Shown here one piece after another: positions 41,898 through 52,349 of a stretch of DNA of 64,000 nucleotides. Under the pieces are notes generated by a model. It did not search any database. It saw only the letters and a program-made list of their open reading frames with translations, and was not told the DNA's origin. The first letter of the stretch is position 1. Each line of letters begins with the position of its first letter. Made by a program: the position numbers and the translations under genes. The stretch is from assembly GCF_026153355.1 (NCBI RefSeq), contig NZ_CP110636.1, positions 5,766,001-5,830,000 of the forward strand. Reading direction: 5' to 3'. The stretch comes from Streptomyces endophytica. GTDB lineage: Bacteria; Actinomycetota; Actinomycetes; Streptomycetales; Streptomycetaceae.

Positions 41898-42643
41898 ATG
41901 AGTGCCTCCCCCACCTCCCCGGTCACGCCCACCCCGGTGATCTTCGATCTCGACGGCACCCTGGTGGACAGCGAGCCGAACTACTACGAGGCGGGGCGCC
42001 GACTGCTGGCCGGCTACGGCGTGCCGGACTTCAGCTGGGAGCAGCACGCCCGTTTCATCGGCATCGGGACGCGGGAGACGCTGGAGATCCTCAGCGCGGA
42101 GCTCGGGATCGACGCGCCCGTGGACGAACTGCTCGCGGGCGAGAACCGGCTCTATCTGGAGCTGGCGCGGGCACACACCGAGGCCTTCCCGGAGATGCGC
42201 CGCCTGGTCCGGCGGCTGTCGGCGGCCGGGCATCCGATGGCGGTGGCATCCGGTTCCTCGCGGGCCGCGATCGAAGCGGTGCTGGCCGGGACCGGACTCG
42301 ACGGGCTGCTGACGACGGTCGTGTCGGCGGAGGAGGTGGCGCGCGGCAAGCCGGAACCCGATGTGTTCCTGGAGGCGGCGCGCCGGCTGGGGTCGCGCCC
42401 GCGGACTGTGTGGTGCTGGAGGACGCGGCGCCCGGTGCGCTCGCGGCCGCCCGGGCCGGGATGCGGTGCATCGCGGTCCCGTATGTGCCCGGCACGGCCG
42501 ACGACCCGGGCTTCGCGGGCGCCGGACTGCTGTTCCGGGGCGGCCGGCGGGAGTTCACCGCCCGGGTCGCGTACGCGTGGCTGGGGCGGTCGGCGGGGCA
42601 GCCGGTGGAGGAACCGGCGGGGGAGACCGCGAGGCCGACCTGA
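41898..42643 (+). pseudogene. HAD-superfamily hydrolase, frameshifted as read
   Basis: From ATG 41898 the sequence shows HAD motif I (VIFDLDGTLVDSEPNYYEAG), motif II (PMAVASGSSRAAIEAVL) and motif III (EEVARGKPEPDVFLEAARRLG). At the GGGG run 42389-42392 the frame is lost; one more G restores VAPADCVVLEDAAPGALAAA (motif IV, with the Glu-Asp pair) and the stop at 42643, giving 248 residues. It resembles beta-phosphoglucomutase or sugar-phosphate phosphatases. Probably intact in the organism. Confidence 0.78.
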
Positions 42644-42653
42644 CGGAAGCGCC

Positions 42654-42699
42654 GGACGGCCACGCTCCGGCCGGTCTGCGGCGCGGAGCGTGGCCGTCC
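42654..42699. terminator. Bidirectional terminator between convergent genes
   Basis: GGACGGCCACGCTCCG (42654-42669) and CGGAGCGTGGCCGTCC (42684-42699) form a perfect 16-bp stem with a 14-base loop, between the HAD stop (42643) and the stop of the leftward sugar-binding gene (42723). Confidence 0.85.
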
Positions 42700-42722
42700 C
42701 GGTCACCCGGCCCGCGGTGGGG

Positions 42723-43805
42723 TCACTCCAGGCCGAGCGACTTGCAGGCCGAGGCGACGTCGTCGGCGCAGAGCAGGTCGACCCGGACCAGGCCGTCGCG
42801 GACAACGGTGTCCTTCAGGTTCTTCCGGTCGACGAGCTGCGCCTTGAACAGCCGGGCCGGAATGGCGGCCTTACTGCTGCTGGTCGCGGTGGTGGAGGTC
42901 AGCGAGCTGATCTTCTTGCCGCGGAGCAGCCGGAAGGCGATTTCTGCCGCCGTTTCGGCCTCCGGCCGGACTTCCTTGTAAATGGTGAAGGACTGGGTGC
43001 CGGCAATCACCCGCTGGAGGGCGGGGAGTTCGGCGTCCTGGCCACCGACCGGAATGTTCTTGAGGCCCGCCGACTTGAGTGCCTCGGCGATACCGCCGGC
43101 CATACCGTCGTTGGCGGAGTAGACCGCGTCGAATCCCTGCGGGCCGCGCGCCTTGATGACGTCGGACATCTTCTTCTTGGCGGTCGCCGCGGACCAGTCG
43201 GGGATGTCCTTCTCATACACGATCTTGTGGACCTTGCCGTCGAGGACGTCATGCGCGCCCTTCTTGTAGGACGGCGCATTCGGGTCGGTCGGCGAGCCGT
43301 TCATCATGACGATGTCGGAGTTGGCCGCCTGCGATCCGAGAGCGGCGAGAATGCCCTCTCCCTGGAGCCGGCCGATCTTCTCGTTGTCGTAGGAGACGTA
43401 CGCCGCGACGTCGCCCTCGGCGAGCCGGTCGTAGGCGATGACCTTGACGCCCTTCTTGGCGGCCGCGTCCACCCAGCTCTTGGCCGCCTGGGAGTCGACC
43501 GGGTCCAGGATGATGACCTTGACGCCCTTCTTCACCAGGGCGTCGAACTGCTGCTTCTGGGTGCCGACTTGCTGCTCGGCGTTGTGGTAATCGACTTTGC
43601 ATTCGAGGCAGAGGGAGGCCACCCGCGACGTAATGATGCGGCGGTCGAACTTCTCATAGCGGTCCGCTTTGTTCTCCGGGAGGAGCAGACCGATGGAGTC
43701 CTTGCCGGCACCCGCGTCCTGGTGATCTTGGCCGCAGGCCGCCAATGGCGCCGCAAGAGAAAGCGCCATTGCGCCGGTGAGCGCACGCCGCATTATTGCA
43801 TTCAT
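42723..43805 (-). CDS. Orphan sugar-binding lipoprotein (xylose/ribose type ABC substrate-binding protein)
   Basis: A 360-residue protein from ATG 43805 (GGGAGG ten bases upstream). A signal peptide ends in the lipobox LAAC, so Cys would be lipidated and the protein held outside the membrane. The body has the periplasmic-binding fold: SIGLLLPENKADRYEKFD, DALVKKGVKVIILDPVDS, KGVKVIAYDRL, VSYDNEKIGRLQGEGIL, AVYSANDGMAGGIAEAL and KNIPVGGQDAELPALQ. This is closest to XylF-type proteins. No permease or ATPase gene is adjacent, so it either serves a distant transporter or acts as a sensor. Normal length. Confidence 0.85.
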   Translation of the reverse strand: MNAIMRRALTGAMALSLAAPLAACGQDHQDAGAGKDSIGLLLPENKADRYEKFDRRIITSRVASLCLECKVDYHNAEQQVGTQKQQFDALVKKGVKVIILDPVDSQAAKSWVDAAAKKGVKVIAYDRLAEGDVAAYVSYDNEKIGRLQGEGILAALGSQAANSDIVMMNGSPTDPNAPSYKKGAHDVLDGKVHKIVYEKDIPDWSAATAKKKMSDVIKARGPQGFDAVYSANDGMAGGIAEALKSAGLKNIPVGGQDAELPALQRVIAGTQSFTIYKEVRPEAETAAEIAFRLLRGKKISSLTSTTATSSSKAAIPARLFKAQLVDRKNLKDTVVRDGLVRVDLLCADDVASACKSLGLE

Positions 43806-44248
43806 TTTTTCGGTACCTCCCATGGGGCCGCCTGACCCGGCCCGGAACGGCTGAAGTGAACGCCAACACCTGCCCGATCGTCAAGAATCGAAGCAATAAC
43901 GATGCGAAGGTGCCGTACGAGTTGAGACTCCGAAGTGAGAAGGAGTCCGGATACGCGGAGTGAGCCTTTCGCCTTCTATCAGCCCACCAGGACTTCAACC
44001 CGCCCCTTCTGGGCCGGAGTTGTCCGATCACACTGAGTGAACTTCAGCTTCGCTGTTATGTACACCGAGGCGGCGACTCATCCCCTTTTCCCGAGGGGCA
44101 CGCATGGCGAGCTATGGACGCAAAAAGTCCGTTTGGCGCGAGAGGCGGTTTCCGGGCCGCTTTCGCTCCGCACTACCCCTATTTCGGGGAAATTGCCTTT
44201 CACGCCGAAAGGGGGGACCCACCCGACGGGCGGTCACTCGATGGGCGG
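43806..44248. other. 443-bp intergenic region between the lipoprotein and PucR genes
   Basis: Holds the promoter of the leftward lipoprotein gene on its left side. On the right, CCTTTC (44196-44201) and GAAAGG (44207-44212) make a small hairpin 37 bases past the PucR stop that may serve as its terminator. AT content is higher than around it. No gene is supported. Confidence 0.45.
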
Positions 44249-45499
44249 TCAGTGGCCGATGGTGCGGGCGATGTCCAGGGTGAGCCGCTGCCACGGGTCG
44301 CGGGGGTCGCGTCCGGTGAGGTCGCCGATCCGGCGCAGGCGGTAGCGCAACGACTGCGGGTGCAGACCCAGCCTGCGGGCGGCGGCGTTCGCGGAGCCGG
44401 TGTCGAGGTAGGCGGTGAGCGCATCCAGGAGGTGCCGCCGGCCGGGACTCAGGAGCGGACCGAGCAACGACCGGGCGATCTGATCCGGGGTGGCGGCGGG
44501 GCGGCCGGCGAGGAGCGCGAGGACCTGGGCGTCCCCGTCGGTGAGGAGGCGTGCGGGGTGGTGGGCGTGTGCGGGGGCGGTGTCCAGGGCGTCGGCCGCG
44601 AGGCGGTGGGCCACGGCGATCCGCTCCAGGCTCTCCCCGGAGATCGCGCAGCCGCGCAGCGCCCGCGTGTGCAGCGCCGCCGGCGCGCCCCCTTCGCTGC
44701 CTGCCGGGAGCAGCAGGACGAGGCGGGATCCCCGTACCGTCGCCAGCGCGGCGACGTCGGACGCCCCCGCTCCCCCGTGACCGGTCAGCGCCGCCAGCAG
44801 TTCATCCGCCAGCTCCCCGGAGACGGCCGGCCCGGCCTCCGCGCCGGCCGGTGACGCCGACACGGAGGCCTGACCCGGTTGATTCGGTCCGGCCGGTTCG
44901 ACCGGTTCGACCGGTTCAGCCGGTTCGGCCACCAACAGGCAGTAGGGGTCCGGGAGTTGGATGCCCAGGCGGGCGGCGCGGCCGGTCAGGGCGCCGGTGG
45001 AGGCGTGCCGCCCGGCGATCAGGTCGTCGAGAAGCAGCCGCAGCGCCCGGTCGCGGTCGCCCGCGAGGTCCTCGTTTGCGGCCGCGTAGGTCCCCGCCAT
45101 CTCCTCGGCCAGGGTGTCCAGCGCGGTCAGCAGCATCCGGGTGAGGGCGAAGGCGTCCTCGGCGGTGGGCCGGGGCGTGCAGACCGCGATCTCGTCCGCG
45201 ATGACGGTCGCCGCGACCCGGTAGGCCCGCAGGACGGCCTGTACCGGGCGGCCGTCCGCGGCCCGGGCCGCCGCGATACCGCGGAACCGGCGCAGCTCGG
45301 CCGGCCCCATCACGCCGTCCGTGGCCCACAGGTGCAGCAGCCGGTCCAGCGCCCAGGCGGCGATCGCCCGCACCTCCGGAAGCCGGCGGTCGTCGAGCGC
45401 CGCGTACGCCGGGACCTGCGCGTGCACCGCGTCGACGACGGCGTCGACGACACGGGGAGTGGCGGTCAGCTCCTGCCGGATCCGCTCGCGGTCGTTCAT
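44249..45499 (-). CDS. PucR/CdaR-family transcriptional regulator
   Basis: A 416-residue protein from ATG 45499 (MNDRERIRQEL). The N-terminal RsbRD-like helical region includes RRLPEVRAIAAWALDRLLHL; a GGDEF-like middle follows, interrupted by an EPVEPVEPAGPNQPG repeat coded by 9-10-bp DNA repeats at about 44897-44930; the C-terminal PucR helix-turn-helix is ALTAYLDTGSANAAARRLGLH, PQSLRYRLRRIGDLTGRD. Such regulators respond to small metabolites. Divergent from a lactate-monooxygenase-like gene, 162 bases apart, which is the probable target. Confidence 0.88.
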   Translation of the reverse strand: MNDRERIRQELTATPRVVDAVVDAVHAQVPAYAALDDRRLPEVRAIAAWALDRLLHLWATDGVMGPAELRRFRGIAAARAADGRPVQAVLRAYRVAATVIADEIAVCTPRPTAEDAFALTRMLLTALDTLAEEMAGTYAAANEDLAGDRDRALRLLLDDLIAGRHASTGALTGRAARLGIQLPDPYCLLVAEPAEPVEPVEPAGPNQPGQASVSASPAGAEAGPAVSGELADELLAALTGHGGAGASDVAALATVRGSRLVLLLPAGSEGGAPAALHTRALRGCAISGESLERIAVAHRLAADALDTAPAHAHHPARLLTDGDAQVLALLAGRPAATPDQIARSLLGPLLSPGRRHLLDALTAYLDTGSANAAARRLGLHPQSLRYRLRRIGDLTGRDPRDPWQRLTLDIARTIGH

Positions 45500-45661
45500 C
45501 ACAGGGTGATAGTCGCAGCGGAAGAATGTGCGCACCACCGTGGACGGATCTTGTCACTGTCGCAAGGATCGCCGGGACGGCCCGACGGACCCTCGGTCGC
45601 GACGGACGCATCGGACCGGTGGGCCCAAGGGAGACGCGCACGAGAGAGGCGGGACGGCCGG

Positions 45662-46831
45662 ATGGCGAAGCACTGGGCGGACTTCCAGTACGAGATCTAC
45701 CTGAACGGCATGACGGGCGCGGTACCCCGGCTGCCGACCGATCTGACCCGGCTGGAGGAGCTCACCGAGCAGCGCTTGGGCCCCGGTCCGGTCGGCTATG
45801 TGGCGGGCAGTGCGGGCAGCGGCAGCACCGCGGCCGCCAACCGGGCCGCCCTCGACCGCCGGCGGATCGTCCCGCGGATGCTCCGCGACGTGCACGAACG
45901 CGACCTGTCCGTCGAGGTGTTGGGCCGCCGGCTGCCGGCGCCGATGGCGCTCGCCCCGGTCGGGGTGCTGTCGATCCTGCATCCGGACGCCGAGCCCGCC
46001 GCCGCCCGGGCCGCCGCGGCGCACGGCGTCCCGTACATCCTCTCCTCCGCCTCCAGCACCCCGATGGAGCAGGTCGCCGAGGCGATGGGCGACGGGGAAC
46101 GGTGGTTCCAGCTGTACTGGGCGAAGGACCGCGAGGTCACCAGGAGCTTCCTGCACCGGGCGAAGGCCGCGGGTTTCACCGCGCTGTTCGTCACCCTCGA
46201 CACCCCGCTCCTCGCCTGGCGGCCGCGCGACCTCGACCAGGCGTACCTACCGTTCCTGCACGGGGTGGGCACCGCCAACTACTTCTCCGACCCCGCGTTC
46301 CGGGCCGGGCTCGCCAAGCCGGTCCATGAGGACCCGAACGCGGCCGTGATGCACTTCGTCCAGATGTTCGCCGACCCCGCCAAGACCTGGCCCGACCTGG
46401 CTTTCCTACGGGAGAACTGGGACGGCCCGATCGTGCTCAAGGGCATCCTGCACCCGGACGACGCACTGCGGGCGGCCGAGGCCGGCATGGACGGCGTGGT
46501 CGTCTCGAACCACGGCGGCCGTCAGGCGGCCGGCTCGGTCGCCGCCGCGGACGCGCTGCCCCGCGTCGCCGAGGCGGCCGGCGACCGGCTCACCGTGCTC
46601 TTCGACAGCGGTGTCCGCACCGGCGACGACATCGTCAAGGCGCTGGCGCTCGGCGCGGAATCGGTGCTGGTCGGACGGCCGTACGCATACGGTCTCGGCC
46701 TCGACGGCCAGGCCGGCGTCGAGCACGTGATCCGCTGCCTCCTCGCCGAGTTCGACCTCACCCTCGCGCTGTCCGGGCACGCCCGCCCCAACACGCTGAC
46801 CGCCGACGACCTCACCACGGCGTCCGCGTAA
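45662..46831 (+). CDS. FMN-dependent alpha-hydroxy-acid oxidising enzyme (lactate 2-monooxygenase-like)
   Basis: A 389-residue protein from ATG 45662. FMN-enzyme landmarks are PAPMALAPVGVLSILHPDAEP, PYILSSASSTPMEQVAEA, WFQLYWAKDREV, FTALFVTLDTP, IVLKGILHPDDALRAAEAGMDGVVVSNHGGRQ (catalytic His and Arg) and LFDSGVRTGDDIVKALALGA. An N-terminal FQYEIYLNGMTG is typical of the lactate 2-monooxygenase branch, which turns lactate into acetate, CO2 and water. It is divergent from a PucR regulator and followed by a D-2-hydroxyacid dehydrogenase, so the set handles 2-hydroxy acids. Confidence 0.9.
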   Translation: MAKHWADFQYEIYLNGMTGAVPRLPTDLTRLEELTEQRLGPGPVGYVAGSAGSGSTAAANRAALDRRRIVPRMLRDVHERDLSVEVLGRRLPAPMALAPVGVLSILHPDAEPAAARAAAAHGVPYILSSASSTPMEQVAEAMGDGERWFQLYWAKDREVTRSFLHRAKAAGFTALFVTLDTPLLAWRPRDLDQAYLPFLHGVGTANYFSDPAFRAGLAKPVHEDPNAAVMHFVQMFADPAKTWPDLAFLRENWDGPIVLKGILHPDDALRAAEAGMDGVVVSNHGGRQAAGSVAAADALPRVAEAAGDRLTVLFDSGVRTGDDIVKALALGAESVLVGRPYAYGLGLDGQAGVEHVIRCLLAEFDLTLALSGHARPNTLTADDLTTASA

Positions 46832-46894
46832 CGCTCGCCCCCCTTCCGCATGACCACCGCGGCGCACACCGCGCCCGACACCGAGAGGCCCGCC

Positions 46895-47863
46895 ATGAAG
46901 AACGTTCTCGCCGTCATCTCCCCGCACGTGGGCGGCCGCGCCGCCGGCGCCGCGCTGGCCGGCGTCTTTCCCGGCCACGCCCACGTCACCGTCGTCGAGA
47001 GCACCGACGAGGACCCCGCGGCGCTGGCCGCGGCGCATGTCATCATCACCGGCCTCGCCCCCGTGACCGCCGAACACCTCGCTGCCGCACCGGAGTTGGA
47101 GCTGGTGCAGTGCGCCAGCCACGGCTTCGACTACGTCGATCTCGACGCCGCGCGCGGCCGGGGCGTCCCGGTCTGCAACATCGGCTCCAGCGGCGCCGAG
47201 AAGCAGAACGTGGCCGAGCAGACCTTCGCCCTGATGCTCGCGCTCGCCAAGCAGCTGGTCCCCGCCCATACGGCGCTGACGGAGGCGGACTGGGCGCTGC
47301 CGCGTCTGCAGCAGTCGATCACCGAGCTGTCCGGGAAGACCCTCGGCATCATCGGCCTGGGCCACATCGGCGCGGAGGTGGCGCGGCGCGCCGTCGCCTT
47401 CGACATGAGCATCGTCTACGCCGGACCGCGGCCGGTCGACCCGGAGACCGCGGCCGGGCTCGGCGGGGCCCGCCATCTGGACCTGGACGAGCTGCTCCGT
47501 ACGTCGGACTACGTTTCCCTGCACGCCCCGCTGACCGAGGCGACCCGGCACCTCCTCGACGCCGAGCGGCTGGCCCTCCTGAAGCCGAGCGCCTTCGTCA
47601 TCAACACGGCGCGGGGTGCCCTGATCGACCAGGACGCGCTCGCGGACGCGCTGGCCGCCGGGACCCTCGCCGGCGCCGGCATCGACGTCTTCGACCCCGA
47701 ACCGCCCACCGCGGCCCTGCGGCTCCTCAAGGCCCCGAACGTCGTCCTCTCCCCCCACGTCGCGGGCGTCACACGAGAAACCCTGGTCCGCATCGCCCTG
47801 GCGGCCGTCGAGAACGTCCTCGGCCACCTGGATGGCAAGCGGGTGCGCGACGTCGTGGGCTAG
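46895..47863 (+). CDS. D-isomer-specific 2-hydroxyacid dehydrogenase
   Basis: 322 residues from ATG 46895 (GAGAGG upstream); ATG 46850 is in frame but lacks a ribosome site. NAD site GKTLGIIGLGHIGAEVARR; catalytic Arg in NTARGALIDQDAL, Glu in GAGIDVFDPEPP and His in LSPHVAGVT are all present. It interconverts 2-keto and D-2-hydroxy acids. It follows the lactate-monooxygenase-like gene by 63 bases in the same direction and probably shares its promoter. Confidence 0.9.
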   Translation: MKNVLAVISPHVGGRAAGAALAGVFPGHAHVTVVESTDEDPAALAAAHVIITGLAPVTAEHLAAAPELELVQCASHGFDYVDLDAARGRGVPVCNIGSSGAEKQNVAEQTFALMLALAKQLVPAHTALTEADWALPRLQQSITELSGKTLGIIGLGHIGAEVARRAVAFDMSIVYAGPRPVDPETAAGLGGARHLDLDELLRTSDYVSLHAPLTEATRHLLDAERLALLKPSAFVINTARGALIDQDALADALAAGTLAGAGIDVFDPEPPTAALRLLKAPNVVLSPHVAGVTRETLVRIALAAVENVLGHLDGKRVRDVVG

Positions 47864-48365
47864 TCCCCCACGTACCTGGCTGCGGCGCCGCGGGTCGTCT
47901 CGCCGTTGCGCCTGGCGGCGGGCGTGGTGTTGTCGGGTGCGGTGCCGGCCCTCCAGACTTCGTCCTCCGGTCCAGCCCCTCCCGTGAGTGGGAGGTCAGA
48001 GGCCGGTGGGGGCGAACCTTATCCGTTGCCTGCGCGCTCGTCGGCATTACGTGCACCCCCACCACCGTTTTTCTTCCCTCTCACGGGAGGGGACGGGCCG
48101 GAGGGGCCGGTTGTGTGGACGTAAAGCGTCAGCAGTCCACACAACCGGCCCCGGAGGTCCGTCACCGCACCCAACAACCACCTGTCCCGCCGCAGGCGCA
48201 ACGGCGAGACGCCCCGCGGCGGGACAGACGGGTACGTGGAGGCGCCGCAAAGCGCAACGGCGAGACGACCCGCGGCGGGAAGGCCAGGTACGCAGGGGGG
48301 AGACGGACACGAAGGGCAATATGGGACAATTTGAGCGCCCAGGGCCGCTACGTGAGGAGAAGACC
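47864..48365. repeat. Complex repeated intergenic element before dnaK
   Basis: About 500 bases made of related units. A ~50-bp unit containing GCGCAACGGCGAGACG occurs twice in tandem (about 48188-48242 and 48243-48297) and once inverted (about 47869-47915). A longer imperfect inverted repeat joins about 47898-47990 to about 48080-48215 (shared elements TCTCGCCGTTGCGCCTG, GGGTGCGGTG, CCCCTCCCGTGAG). Inside the right arm is a perfect 18-bp hairpin (GGGGCCGGTTGTGTGGAC 48103-48120, its complement 48135-48152, 14-base loop). It resembles dispersed intergenic repeats of Streptomyces. Confidence 0.75.
48103..48152. terminator. 18-bp perfect hairpin in the repeat element
   Basis: GGGGCCGGTTGTGTGGAC and GTCCACACAACCGGCCCC flank a 14-base loop (GTAAAGCGTCAGCA). 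It may end transcription from the dehydrogenase gene 240 bases upstream. Confidence 0.5.
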
Positions 48366-50241
<1,876 letters not shown>

Positions 50242-50245
<4 letters not shown>

Positions 50246-50931
50246 GCCGCCCGACCCGGATCCGTGGCACGTCCCGGCCGCCGCTGGCCATAGTCGGCAG
50301 CGGCACGGACCGGCCGGAGCGGCCGGAGCTCGGGCGGCGCGGACCGGACGCCGGCTCCCGGAGCGGGGCCGGTTCCGCACCGCGTATCGACCGGGACACC
50401 GGTCCCCCGCCGTTCCGCGTGTCCGAGGAGGCGGGTACGACCTCCCAGGAGACGGTGCTCCGCGCCGAGCTGCGGCAGCGCACCGCCGAACTGCAGGAGC
50501 GCACGGCGGATCTGCAGCGCCTCAAGGCCGAGTACGACAACTACCGCAAGCGGGTGCACCGGGACCGGCTGGCGGTCGGTGAGATCGCCGTGGCCAATGT
50601 GCTGGGGCGGCTGCTGCCCGTGCTCGACGCCGTCGAGGAGGCGGCCGGGCAGGGCGAGGTCACGGACGGCTTCGGGCGGGTCGCCCGGGCGCTGGTGGCC
50701 GAACTGACCGCGCTGGGCCTGATCTCCTTCGGCAGCGTGGGCGACGCCTTCGATCCGGAGATCCACGAGGCCGTCACCTTCACGGCGGTGAGCCGTCCCG
50801 AAACCCCCCTGGGTGCGGTGTGCACGGCGGTGCTGCGGCAGGGTTACCGCGTCGGTGACCACCTGCTGCGTCCCGCGCAGGTGTCGGTCACCGGCGATCC
50901 GCCCGCGGCTCCGGCCCGTCCGTCCTGGTGA
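50242..50931 (+). CDS. grpE: GrpE nucleotide-exchange factor
   Basis: A 229-residue protein from ATG 50242, overlapping the dnaK stop (ATGA). After an 80-residue Arg/Gly-rich variable head comes the coiled coil (LRQRTAELQERTADLQRLKAEY) and the GrpE core DNYRKRVHRDR, ANVLGRLLPVLDAVEEA, GVAR-type helix and FDPEIHEAVTFTAV, ending LRQGYRVGDHLLRPAQVSV. It releases ADP from DnaK. Its 3' end overlaps the convergent phosphatase gene by 44 bases. The pair lacks dnaJ. Confidence 0.92.
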
Positions 50932-52021
50932 GCGCGATGAGGGCGACGTCGTCGCCGAGGGTTCCGCCGACGTACCCGAGCAGGTCGTCGCGGAGGCGCG
51001 CCACCAGCGCGCCCGGGTCCCGCTCGGGGCAGCCGGCGAGCCGATCCGGCAGCCGGTAGAACGCGCCGGTCGCGTCCCGCGCCTCGATCGCCCCGTCCGT
51101 GTACAGCAGGAGCAGGTCGCCGGGTGCGAAGTCGAACGTCTCGACCTGGTAGTCGCCCTCCGACGGGGCGCCGATACCCAGGGGCAGCGCGGGGTCCCGG
51201 ACCTCCAGGGGGCGGACCTCGCCCGCCCGCAGCAGGAGCGGCGGCGGGTGCCCGCAGTTCACCATCGTGAGGAACGGCTCGTCGTGGTGGACGTCCAGCA
51301 CCACCGCGGTCACGAAGGATTCCGTCGGCTCGGGATCGCCGGCGGTGCGGTGCGCGGTGTTCCAGTGCACGGAGTTCCCCAGGTGGGCGGCGATGCCCGG
51401 CAGGGAGAGGTTGCGGTAGGCGGAGCCCTGGAAGGCGCCGATCAGCACCGCCGCCTCCCCGATGGCGGACAGACCCTTGCCGCGGACGTCGCCGACGACC
51501 AGCCGGGTGGCCCCGGGGGTGGGCGCCACCGCGTAGAGGTCGCCGCCGATCAGCGCTTCGGCATCGGCGGCGAGGTAGGTGGCGGCGATGCGGAGCGGGC
51601 CGATGCGTTCGGGCAGCGGCCGCATCAGGACCTGCTGCGCCGCGACGGCCACCGACTGCACCCGGCTGAGCCGCCGCTGGTGCCGGTCCTGGACGTACCG
51701 GAAGACGGTGACGAGCACGGAGATCACCAGCAGGGCGGCGACCTGCGCCTGGTGATTGGGCGTCATCAGACCGCCGTGCAGGGTGCCGATGATGACCTGG
51801 GCCGCCACCGCGAGGGCGCCGACCGCACCGGTGAGGCCGGCCCCGGCGAAGGAGGCGGTGATCGCGGGCGCGGCGACCAGGAACGGTCCGAGGTGGATGC
51901 TCGTCGGGGAGTTGATGTCCACCACCGTCACGGCCACGATGATCGCCAGCGGGACGACCAGCAGGCCGGGGCTCCACCGCCGGAAGCCGGCGCGCTGAGC
52001 TGGACCGTGCCGGAGGCGCAT
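50888..52021 (-). CDS. Membrane-anchored PP2C/SpoIIE-type phosphatase
   Basis: A 377-residue protein from ATG 52021. Three or four N-terminal membrane spans (LLVVPLAIIVAVTVVDINSP, VGALAVAAQVIIGTLHG, VAALLVISVLVTVFRYV) are followed by a SpoIIE PP2C domain: IGGDLYAVAPTP, LVVGDVRGKGLSAIG (metal Asp and Gly), TMVNCGHPPPLLL, DLLLLYTDGAIEARD and GTLGDDVALIAL. Such proteins dephosphorylate anti-sigma-factor antagonists. It lies opposite the grpE gene with a 44-base 3' overlap. Confidence 0.9.
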   Translation of the reverse strand: MRLRHGPAQRAGFRRWSPGLLVVPLAIIVAVTVVDINSPTSIHLGPFLVAAPAITASFAGAGLTGAVGALAVAAQVIIGTLHGGLMTPNHQAQVAALLVISVLVTVFRYVQDRHQRRLSRVQSVAVAAQQVLMRPLPERIGPLRIAATYLAADAEALIGGDLYAVAPTPGATRLVVGDVRGKGLSAIGEAAVLIGAFQGSAYRNLSLPGIAAHLGNSVHWNTAHRTAGDPEPTESFVTAVVLDVHHDEPFLTMVNCGHPPPLLLRAGEVRPLEVRDPALPLGIGAPSEGDYQVETFDFAPGDLLLLYTDGAIEARDATGAFYRLPDRLAGCPERDPGALVARLRDDLLGYVGGTLGDDVALIALTRTDGPEPRADRR

Positions 52022-52066
52022 AACTCCTCTTTACACCCCTCCCGATCTCCGTGCCGGGAAACGGAG

Positions 52067-52095
52067 GGACCCCGGGACCATGGGTCCCGGGGTCC
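52067..52095 (-). terminator. Hairpin downstream of the double-glycine peptide gene
   Basis: GGACCCCGGGACC (52067-52079) and GGTCCCGGGGTCC (52083-52095), perfect 13-bp stem, 3-base loop. It lies 48 bases past the peptide stop and before the phosphatase gene on the same strand. Confidence 0.75.
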
Positions 52096-52142
52096 TGGCC
52101 GACGCGGTGCCGCGCCGGCCTCCGCAGGTCTGCCGTGACGTC

Positions 52143-52349
52143 TCAGACGTCGCTGGTCTGCACGGTGGCGAGACCGGCCAGCTGCCCGACGGGCAGGGTG
52201 GGGACGAGCGACTGGGCGGTGCCGACGACGTCGCCGATGGCCACCGCGCCACCGTGGCCGGCCACCTCGGCACCGGCGCTGGCGAGACCACCGGAAATGT
52301 TGTCCAGCTCGCTGTCGGCAATCTCGCAGGTCTCGACGATGTCACGCAT
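52143..52349 (-). CDS. Double-glycine-leader peptide (RiPP or bacteriocin-like precursor)
   Basis: A 68-residue peptide from ATG 52349, with AAGGAAGGG six bases upstream. The leader MRDIVETCEIADSELDNISGG has the acidic helix, the conserved Leu/Ile spacing and the terminal GG of peptides cut by C39-type peptidases, seen in class II lanthipeptide and bacteriocin precursors. The core (47 residues, starting LASAGAEVAG) has Ser and Thr but no Cys, so lanthionine rings cannot form in it. No modifying enzyme or transporter is adjacent; a strong terminator follows. Product and partner enzymes are unknown. Confidence 0.7.
   Translation of the reverse strand: MRDIVETCEIADSELDNISGGLASAGAEVAGHGGAVAIGDVVGTAQSLVPTLPVGQLAGLATVQTSDV

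Noticed and set aside
44037..44345. A 102-codon rightward frame in the gap before the PucR gene
   Set aside because: It has no ribosome site, no family resemblance, and runs into the PucR coding region on the other strand.
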